Position numbers and translations under genes: made by a program
The notes under the pieces: model-generated
Databases searched by the model: none
What the model saw: the letters and a program-made list of their open reading frames with translations, nothing else
What the model was told of the DNA's origin: nothing
Shown here: piece after piece, positions 22,861-29,053 of the stretch
Numbering within the stretch: the stretch's first letter is position 1
How the letters are laid out: every line of letters starts with the position of its first letter
NCBI GenBank assembly: GCA_964468435.1
Contig: CAYXVE010000058.1
Coordinates: forward strand, 1 to 29,053
Reading direction: 5' to 3'
Length of the DNA: 29,053 nt
From: JBCCTX01 sp964468435
Lineage (GTDB): Bacteria > Bacteroidota > Bacteroidia > J057

Positions 22861-23703
22861 TTAACTAACTTCTGCATTGCGGTATGAGACTTCTAGGTTG
22901 TGAATATCGATCAGTGGCTTGAGAAATTCTTCCAGATCATAGACACAAAGCTGGCTGGCGGCATCGCAAAGAGCGTCTGAGGGTGATGGATGTGTTTCGA
23001 TAAATACCCCATCGACGCCAGCTGCTACGCCTGCCCGTGCCAGGACGGGGAGAAATTGCCGGGTCCCTCCTTTGGGATCAGCACTAGGGATACCGTACTT
23101 CCGTATAGAATGCGTAATGTCAAATACTACGGGATAACCTGTTTGGTTCAGATGGAAAAAGCTACGGGGATCGACTACGAGATCATTATATCCCAAAGTA
23201 AAACCTCTTTCTGTGAGAATGATTTGCTGATTACCGGTAGACTCCACTTTCCTGACAGGTTGGATCATATTTTGAGGAGCGAGAAATTGACCGTGCTTGA
23301 TGTTGATCACTTTTCCTGTTCTGGCTGCAGCGAGTGTCAAGGTCGTCTGCATACACAGATAAGCGGGTATTTGTATGACATCCAGTACTTCGGCAGCAGC
23401 GGGTATTTGTTCTGGGAAGTGTACATCAGAAAGAACAGGGAAGCCGAAATCTTTTTGGATACGTTCCAGCATCTTAAGTCCTTCCTCCAGTCCAGGCCCC
23501 ATGTAGTTATCCACAGAACTGCGGTTGTCCTTCATGAAGGAGGATTTAAAAATTACATTAATTTTTAGCTTACGGGCAACCTTTTCCAGTTGTTCTGCAG
23601 TTTTATACATGATTGTCTCATCTTCGATGACACAAGGCCCAGATATGAGAAACAATTCATCACTACCACATGGTATATGATTTACATTTACGGTTTTCTT
23701 CAT
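22861..23703 (-). CDS. kdsA: 3-deoxy-8-phosphooctulonate synthase (KDO-8-phosphate synthase)
   Basis: Condenses phosphoenolpyruvate with arabinose 5-phosphate to KDO 8-phosphate for the LPS inner core. The 280-aa DAHP-synthase-type barrel shows FLISGPCVIEDE, FKSSFMKDNRSS, GPGLEEGLKML, VLSDVHFPEQ, IKHGQFLAPQNM, VFDITHSIRKYG and FIETHPSPSDALCD. C24 in GPCVIE stands where metal-dependent KdsA enzymes have their cysteine ligand (the metal-free E. coli form has Asn), so this is probably the metal-dependent class. It starts 139 bp from the divergent susC and is followed after 244 bp by the transaldolase/CBS gene. Confidence 0.95.
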   Translation of the reverse strand: MKKTVNVNHIPCGSDELFLISGPCVIEDETIMYKTAEQLEKVARKLKINVIFKSSFMKDNRSSVDNYMGPGLEEGLKMLERIQKDFGFPVLSDVHFPEQIPAAAEVLDVIQIPAYLCMQTTLTLAAARTGKVINIKHGQFLAPQNMIQPVRKVESTGNQQIILTERGFTLGYNDLVVDPRSFFHLNQTGYPVVFDITHSIRKYGIPSADPKGGTRQFLPVLARAGVAAGVDGVFIETHPSPSDALCDAASQLCVYDLEEFLKPLIDIHNLEVSYRNAEVS

Positions 23704-23802
23704 TTTGTTTCAATAGTTCAATGAAGGCGCAAGTAAATAAAAATTGTAAGTTTCCAGAAATCCTTTGTATAACTGTAATTTTTTTTAATTTAGAGATAAT
23801 GT

Positions 23803-23814
23803 ATTACATGTAAT
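23803..23814. promoter_or_regulatory. 12-bp palindrome upstream of susC
   Basis: ATTACATGTAAT is a perfect palindrome ending 28 bp before the susC ATG, in the 139-bp gap between divergent kdsA and susC. It could be an operator for a dimeric repressor or activator, but no regulator gene lies next to the pair and AT-rich palindromes of this size also arise by chance. Confidence 0.3.
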
Positions 23815-23842
23815 TATGTCAAACATTTTAACTTATTAATTT

Positions 23843-26800
23843 ATGAGCATATCTACTACTACAAGTATTCGGCGATTCCTATGCCTGGTGGTAACAGGTA
23901 TTGGATTGTCAAGCTTGACTTATTCGCAATCCTTGGTAGGACTACAGAATGTTAGTCAAGCTATTACGAACATATCCTCCAATCAGGGGGATCTGATGAA
24001 CGTAAAGGTACTGGATGAATCAGTGACAGGAACGGTCTACGCCTCTGATTCTGACGCACCCATTGAAGGGGTAACCGTACTCGTAAAGGGGACTACTACG
24101 GGTACTTACACAGATGGAGAAGGCAAATTCAGTGTTAATGTACCAGATTTGAACTCAACACTGGTACTCTCCTATGTAGGTTACAGCACGTTGGAGATTC
24201 CACTAGAGGGGCGCTCCAATATCACAGTAACGCTTCAGCAAGACATTACCTCACTCGATGAAGTCGTCGTGGTAGGGTATGGTACGCAGCGGAAGCGCGA
24301 TATTACAGCGGCGATTGCCTCTGTAGACAGCAGAGAGATTGCTGAGATACCTGTTGCCAGTACTGTTCAATCTTTGCAGGGACGCGTTGCTGGTGTGGAT
24401 ATTCAGAATGTAAATGGCCGTCCAGGACAAAATCCACAGATCACTATTCGCGGGCGCCGTTCTATCAATGCAGGAAATGATCCCCTATTTGTTGTGGATG
24501 GTATCCCTTTGACAGATGGAGGTACAGCATTTGATATCAACCCCCAGGACGTTGAGTCTGTAGAGATTTTGAAAGATGCAGCTTCTACTTCTATCTACGG
24601 ATCCCGTGGTGCAAACGGTGTCATCCTGATTACTACCAAGCGTGGCTCAGAAGGAAAGACGAATATTGCCTATGATGGATTTATTGGTGCATCCAGCGCA
24701 ACTCGTCAGGTAGACATGATGAATGGTGAAGAATTTGCCAATATGAAGCGAGAATCCCGCCGCTGGGATGATAACTTGAACGCAACATGGGATGGAGTAA
24801 TTCCTCCTGATAACATTGTTTTCGAAGATCCCATTGAGCTTGAGTCTATTGCTTTAGGTCGCTCTACAGATTATCAGGACCTCGTACTTCAGACAGGTGT
24901 AACGATGAACCACCAACTGAGTGTTCGTGGTGGAGGAGCCAAGACTCAGTTTCTTATTTCAGCTAACTACTACGACGAAGAAGGTATTATCGACAACATG
25001 GGCTTCAAGCGTTACTCGGTAAGGGTTAACCTTGACCACCGCGTAAACGACTGGTTGAAGCTGGGAGTTTCTAACTACATCAACAGATCTGAGCAAAACT
25101 TTGGTTCTACCTCTGCGTGGGGAGAGGCAATTGCCAACAACCCACTGGGTGTACCCCGGGATCCGGAGACGGGTGAGCTTCGCTTCCTACCTACTAATGA
25201 TGGTATTCGTACAAATCCTCTAAGTGAGTTGGTACCCGGTGCATACATAGATGAGCGTATCAATCACACCATCTTTTCGAGCATCTATTTACAGGCAGAC
25301 TTGTTCAAGGGATTCAGGTATCAGTTGACCTTTGGCCCTGAGGTTCGCTTCCGTCGTAGAGGTTTCTTTAGAGCAAGTGAAACCAATGCCAACCGTGGTG
25401 GTCCGGCTGATGCTAGTAAGGAAGAAAGAACAATATTCAGTTACACCCTGGAAAACCTGCTTACTTATGACAAAGACATTGGAAACAGCCACCTGAAGCT
25501 GACTTTCCTGCAGTCTATCCAGGACTTTAATCGCGAAGACTTTGGTGCTTCTATTGACAATCTTCCCTTTGACTCACAGGCTTTCCACAACCTAGGAACT
25601 GGTGATGTAACAACAACACAGGTTGGATCTGGTCTACAGGAGTGGCAGTTGGCTTCTTTTATGGCCCGTGTAAACTATGAAATTGCAGGTAAATACCTGA
25701 TCCAGGCAAACGTACGTGCCGACGGTTCTTCACGTCTTTCAGAAGGTAATAAGTGGGCTTACTTCCCTGGTGTATCGATGGGATGGCGTATTGTAGATGA
25801 GCCTTTTATGCAATCTGCTAGCTGGCTACAGGATCTGAAACTTCGCGGTAGTTGGGGACAGGTTGGAAACACTTCAATTGATCCGTATCAAACTCAGGGA
25901 ACTTTGGCCAGAACTGCCTACAACTGGAATGATGCACCTGCGACAGGATATAGACTTAATAATCTCTCAAATTCAGAACTAACCTGGGAGAAAACAGCTA
26001 CTTTGAATATTGGAATTGACTATAGTTTCTTCTTGGGACGTGTGAGTGGTAGTATTGACTGGTATCAGTCAAACACTACAGACCTGTTGCTAGAAAGAGC
26101 ACTGCCTATTACTTCAGGATACCGTTCTGTACTCTTCAACGTAGGTGAAACTCAAAATACAGGTCTGGAAATATCTCTGGAGACTGTAAACTTTGATACA
26201 CCTGCAGGCTTCAGATGGACGACCCAGTTGAACTGGTTTACTAATAATGAAGAGATCGTAGAGCTTTCCAATGGAGCAGAGGATGACATAGCCAATAGAT
26301 GGTTTATTGGAGAACCTATTCGTGTATTTTACGATTTTGAGAAGATCGGTATCTGGCAGATCAACGAAGAAGATCAAGCAAAACAGTTTGGTGATCTTCC
26401 AGGCGAAATTAAGCTAAGAGACGTTAATAGTAATGGGCAGTATGATGGTGATGACCGTCAAATTCTCGGATCTGATGTACCCGACTGGAGTGCAGGTATG
26501 ACCAACCGCTTTGAATACAAAGGCATTGACCTGTCTGCATTTTTCTTTGCGCGCGTAGGGCACTTGGTACGTAGCCGCTTCCACGATTCGAACAACACAC
26601 TCTTTGCACGTTACAACAACCTGAATGTTGATTATTGGACTCCAGATAACCCAACCAATGCATTCCCAAGACCAAACCAAAACCAGGAACGTCCTAAGTA
26701 TGTTTCTACCATGAGTATCTTTGAAGGGGATTATCTCAAGCTGAGAAATGCTACCCTAGGATATACCTTCCCTAGTGCGATAACTGATGCTATTGGATTG

Positions 26801-26953
26801 TCCAGACTGCGTATATACGCATCTGCTCAAAATCCTTGGTTTGCTTCAACGTATGAAACATTTGATCCGGAAGCTGGTGGTGATGCGCAGGTTAGTTCAG
26901 GCGATATTCCTAGCAGCAAACTGTACCTCTTTGGTGTTAATGTCCAGTTTTAA
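23843..26953 (+). CDS. SusC/RagA-family TonB-linked outer-membrane receptor
   Basis: A 1036-aa outer-membrane barrel that imports oligosaccharides or other large nutrients together with its SusD lipoprotein. A signal peptide (about residues 1-29, ending TYSQ) and a Ser/Asn-rich stretch are followed by a carboxypeptidase-D-like regulatory domain (VTGTVYASDSDAPIEGVTVLVKG to about residue 135). Next comes the SusC signature VVVGYGTQRKRDITAAIASV and a plug with LQGRVAGVDI, GNDPLFVVDGIP and SIYGSRGANGVILITTKRG, then the barrel, ending in aromatic Phe (FGVNVQF). No STN domain, sigma factor or anti-sigma gene is visible, so regulation is probably not of the trans-envelope sigma type. susD follows after 34 bp. 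Confidence 0.96.
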   Translation: MSISTTTSIRRFLCLVVTGIGLSSLTYSQSLVGLQNVSQAITNISSNQGDLMNVKVLDESVTGTVYASDSDAPIEGVTVLVKGTTTGTYTDGEGKFSVNVPDLNSTLVLSYVGYSTLEIPLEGRSNITVTLQQDITSLDEVVVVGYGTQRKRDITAAIASVDSREIAEIPVASTVQSLQGRVAGVDIQNVNGRPGQNPQITIRGRRSINAGNDPLFVVDGIPLTDGGTAFDINPQDVESVEILKDAASTSIYGSRGANGVILITTKRGSEGKTNIAYDGFIGASSATRQVDMMNGEEFANMKRESRRWDDNLNATWDGVIPPDNIVFEDPIELESIALGRSTDYQDLVLQTGVTMNHQLSVRGGGAKTQFLISANYYDEEGIIDNMGFKRYSVRVNLDHRVNDWLKLGVSNYINRSEQNFGSTSAWGEAIANNPLGVPRDPETGELRFLPTNDGIRTNPLSELVPGAYIDERINHTIFSSIYLQADLFKGFRYQLTFGPEVRFRRRGFFRASETNANRGGPADASKEERTIFSYTLENLLTYDKDIGNSHLKLTFLQSIQDFNREDFGASIDNLPFDSQAFHNLGTGDVTTTQVGSGLQEWQLASFMARVNYEIAGKYLIQANVRADGSSRLSEGNKWAYFPGVSMGWRIVDEPFMQSASWLQDLKLRGSWGQVGNTSIDPYQTQGTLARTAYNWNDAPATGYRLNNLSNSELTWEKTATLNIGIDYSFFLGRVSGSIDWYQSNTTDLLLERALPITSGYRSVLFNVGETQNTGLEISLETVNFDTPAGFRWTTQLNWFTNNEEIVELSNGAEDDIANRWFIGEPIRVFYDFEKIGIWQINEEDQAKQFGDLPGEIKLRDVNSNGQYDGDDRQILGSDVPDWSAGMTNRFEYKGIDLSAFFFARVGHLVRSRFHDSNNTLFARYNNLNVDYWTPDNPTNAFPRPNQNQERPKYVSTMSIFEGDYLKLRNATLGYTFPSAITDAIGLSRLRIYASAQNPWFASTYETFDPEAGGDAQVSSGDIPSSKLYLFGVNVQF

Positions 26954-26987
26954 TCCTTTTTCAATCAAAAAATTAATTCAATCATCA

Positions 26988-28706
26988 ATGAAAGCTAAAA
27001 TATTTATTTTCCTGCTTGTCTTTTCGGGAATGCTGATGCAATCCTGTGAAGAGTTCCTCGAGGAGGAACTGCTGGCCGATGTCACGGCTGAAAACTACTA
27101 TGTACTGGAAGCTGGTTATGAAGATGGTATTAAAGCTATCTATGAGTCGCTCGACCTGTTCTGGGGATCTGAGATGGGCATGACCATGGCTGAGCTGGGA
27201 ACAGATTATCATACAAATGGAGCTGATGGTGGCCACAAAGGCTTCAACTTCTACGATTCCCGCCTGTCTCCTGCTGGAGATAGCTACATCAATAGTACTA
27301 GTTTGAACAATAATCTCTGGAATCTGATGTACCGCTCTATCAATCAGTGTAATGCGATGATAGATCGCGCTGCGCTTGTAGAGGGCATGAGCGAAGATCT
27401 CAAGCAGTTACGTGTGGCTGAGGCGAGATTCCTGCGTGGATTGTTTTACTTTACCTTAGTACGTACGTTCGGTGATGTACACCTCACATTGGAAGAGACT
27501 CAAGGGATAGAACTGGAATCCAATAAGACCAATCGGATTGACATTTTTGATCAGGCGATCATTCCCGACTTTGAGGCTGCTGCTTCCATATTGCCTGTCA
27601 GTCAGGCTGAGTATGGTCGTCCAACTAAACCTACTGCTGAGTTTTTCCTGGCAAAGGCTTCACTATGGCGTGGATGGCTGACTGGAGATAACGCAAACTT
27701 TGCTCGTGCTCAGAGCTTGATGGAAGCTGTGATCAACAACTACGATTTTGAACTACAGGACAACTGGGGAGATTTGTGGGATCAGGACAATCAGATCAAT
27801 TCTGAAGTCATTTGGACTGTCCAGAATACTCAGCTACTTACGCTGAATGGCAGTGGTAACCGTTTCCACCTCTACTTCCTGATGGAGTATGACAGACTGC
27901 CCGGTATGACCCGTGATACAGAAAACGGTCGCCCCTGGAAGCGTACGCGTCCTACCCGTTGGGCAGAAGCACTGTACAATGATGATCCTAGTTTTGATCC
28001 ATCAACTGGACAACCTGTCGCTCCTCAGCGCTTGGGAGAGCGTGCTGATGTTCGCTATGAGTTAGGTTACAAGCACGTTTGGCTTGTTAACAGCCCAGGT
28101 ACGCATGCTTCGATTGATTTTTTGCAGCCACGCGAATTCCAAATGCAAGAAGGAGATACAGCGATCTTCCTGCCTCATTTCGAGATGTCTGATGAAGCTC
28201 GTTTGGCTAAGAATTATCAGATTTTTATCCCCAGCGAATACACTGAGAAGATCTATCCTACGCTGAATAAGTTCATCGACCCTCGCAGAGACAACCGTCA
28301 GCGTACGCAGGGATCACGCGATTTCATCATGGCGCGTCTGGCAGATGCTTATCTGATCGCAGCGGAAGCTGCGCTTCAGCAGGGTGATGTAGCCACTGCT
28401 ACTAGATACATCAATGTGATCCGTGAGCGTGCAGGACGCGAAGGTCGCAAAGACGAAATGCTGGTAACAGAAGATCAGGTTGATCTTGATTTTCTGTTGG
28501 ACGAGCGCGCGCGCGAACTGACTGGTGAGATGCATCGCTGGTTTGACCTGGCACGTACTCAGACACTGGTGAGACGTGTAAAACAGTACAATATTCAGGC
28601 AAGAGACTTCATCCAGGACTACCACATTATACGTCCCATTCCTCAAAACCATGTTGACGCCGTAGGCGGCAATTATGAGCAGAATTCAGGTTACGGTGGT
28701 AGCTGA
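26988..28706 (+). CDS. SusD/RagB-family nutrient-binding outer-membrane lipoprotein
   Basis: Surface lipoprotein forming the lid over the SusC barrel. The start at 26988 (MKAKIFIFLLVF) gives a lipoprotein signal peptide ending in LMQSC; the frame is open further upstream only inside susC. The 572-aa product has the SusD-like N-terminal region with TPR-type helices (WNLMYRSINQCNAMID, AEARFLRGLFYFTLVRTFGDV) and the C-terminal block with ADAYLIAAEAALQQGD, INVIRERAG, FLLDERARELTGEMHRWFDLAR and the final HIIRPIPQNHVDAVGG. The ligand cannot be read from sequence. It ends before the terminator at 28741-28768. Confidence 0.95.
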   Translation: MKAKIFIFLLVFSGMLMQSCEEFLEEELLADVTAENYYVLEAGYEDGIKAIYESLDLFWGSEMGMTMAELGTDYHTNGADGGHKGFNFYDSRLSPAGDSYINSTSLNNNLWNLMYRSINQCNAMIDRAALVEGMSEDLKQLRVAEARFLRGLFYFTLVRTFGDVHLTLEETQGIELESNKTNRIDIFDQAIIPDFEAAASILPVSQAEYGRPTKPTAEFFLAKASLWRGWLTGDNANFARAQSLMEAVINNYDFELQDNWGDLWDQDNQINSEVIWTVQNTQLLTLNGSGNRFHLYFLMEYDRLPGMTRDTENGRPWKRTRPTRWAEALYNDDPSFDPSTGQPVAPQRLGERADVRYELGYKHVWLVNSPGTHASIDFLQPREFQMQEGDTAIFLPHFEMSDEARLAKNYQIFIPSEYTEKIYPTLNKFIDPRRDNRQRTQGSRDFIMARLADAYLIAAEAALQQGDVATATRYINVIRERAGREGRKDEMLVTEDQVDLDFLLDERARELTGEMHRWFDLARTQTLVRRVKQYNIQARDFIQDYHIIRPIPQNHVDAVGGNYEQNSGYGGS

Positions 28707-28740
28707 TCCGTAAAATTTAATTACATTTAATGAAATATTA

Positions 28741-28768
28741 GGGCAGTCCCATGGGCTGCCCTTTTTTT
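28741..28768 (+). terminator. Rho-independent terminator of susC-susD
   Basis: GGGCAG (28741-28746) pairs with CTGCCC (28756-28761) around an inner CCCATGGG palindrome and is followed by seven T. It lies 35 bp after the susD stop and ends the susCD transcript. Confidence 0.9.
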
Positions 28769-28782
28769 ATTAAGGTGAAATC

Positions 28783-29053
28783 ATACCCAAAAGGAAGCTT
28801 ATGCTATCTATATACCTAAAGGTGGGATATGCTGCTGAGATACCTAAAGGTGGGATACGCTGCTAAGATACCTAAAGGTGGGATACGCTGCTGAGATACC
28901 CATAAGGTAGGAAACGCTGCTGAGATAACCACTACGCTGCTGAGATACCCATAGGGTAGTACACGCTGCTGAGATACCCATAGGGTAGTACACGCTGCTG
29001 AGATACCTAAAGGGTAGGGATACGCGGCTGAGATACCTAAAGGTGGGATACGC
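28783..29053. repeat. Tandem array of 28-30 bp units, continuing past the window end
   Basis: Units beginning ATACC and ending in GCTGCTGAG or a variant follow head to tail: 28783 (29 bp, divergent), 28812 (28), 28840 (28), 28868 (28), 28896 (29), 28925 (20, shortened), 28945 (29), 28974 (29), 29003 (30) and 29033 (cut by the edge). Each full unit after the first holds a short inverted repeat, ACC-TAAA-GGT or ACCC-ATA-GGGT, whose two arms change together. Unit lengths are not multiples of three and vary, so this is not coding. There are no unique spacers, so it is not CRISPR. Its function is unknown. Confidence 0.95.

Noticed and set aside
22990..23568. A 192-codon plus-strand ORF inside kdsA
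   Set aside because: It is fully antisense to kdsA, whose motifs are clear, and its Cys-rich translation resembles no family.
26787..26987. Extended susD start inside susC
   Set aside because: It would overlap the susC barrel end by 167 bp and bury the lipoprotein signal peptide; the ATG at 26988 begins a proper signal sequence with lipobox.
28783..29053. CRISPR array
   Set aside because: The units are contiguous copies without unique spacers, and no cas genes are present.

Overview
The window is a chromosomal segment of a Bacteroidota bacterium, most likely of the Cytophagales type. The reasons are a SusC/SusD pair, a bifunctional HisB, promoter-like TAnnTTTG boxes, few Shine-Dalgarno sequences, moderate GC, and KDO and lipid A genes showing a Gram-negative envelope. 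The genus cannot be named from sequence alone.

Layout. 1-3435 (+): thrS (5' end outside the window), infC with a forced TTG start preceded by a 16-codon ORF, and truA. 3430-4590 (-): a receiver-PAS-HPt phosphorelay protein. 4598-4737: a compact element of two perfect hairpins inside a short terminal inverted repeat and a 10-bp direct repeat. 4814-9219 (-): hisG-hisD-hisC-hisB, tightly packed and without hisH/A/F/I. 9220-9793: a 574-bp intergenic region with a strong minus-strand terminator and possible RNA structure. 9794-11997 (+): surE-lpxB (ATGA overlap) and a small membrane protein. 12112-13113 (+): moxR. 13144-14969 (-): a rhomboid protease, then exbD and exbB. 15222-20836: a catabolic cluster with a PmoA/DUF6807 lipoprotein (-) divergent from a GH88-like hydrolase, a sugar isomerase/epimerase, a Gfo/Idh/MocA oxidoreductase and an SDR (+). 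20895-23703 (-): KDO biosynthesis, with kdsA, a transaldolase-like/CBS fusion and a KdsC-like phosphatase. 23843-28706 (+): susC-susD with a terminator. 28783-end: a tandem array of 28-30 bp units that runs off the window.

Most notable observation. Between kdsA and the kdsC-like gene, where an arabinose-5-phosphate isomerase (KdsD: SIS domain plus two CBS domains) would be expected, lies a 339-aa protein. Its C-terminal half looks like the CBS pair of KdsD, but its N-terminal half is a fructose-6-phosphate aldolase/transaldolase-like barrel. It keeps the Schiff-base lysine but has altered active-site positions. This suggests an unconventional supply or control of arabinose 5-phosphate, or a related deoxy-sugar pathway. 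Other points of interest are the hairpin element at the break in the his operon, the orphan terminator upstream of hisG, the infC start arrangement and the tandem array.
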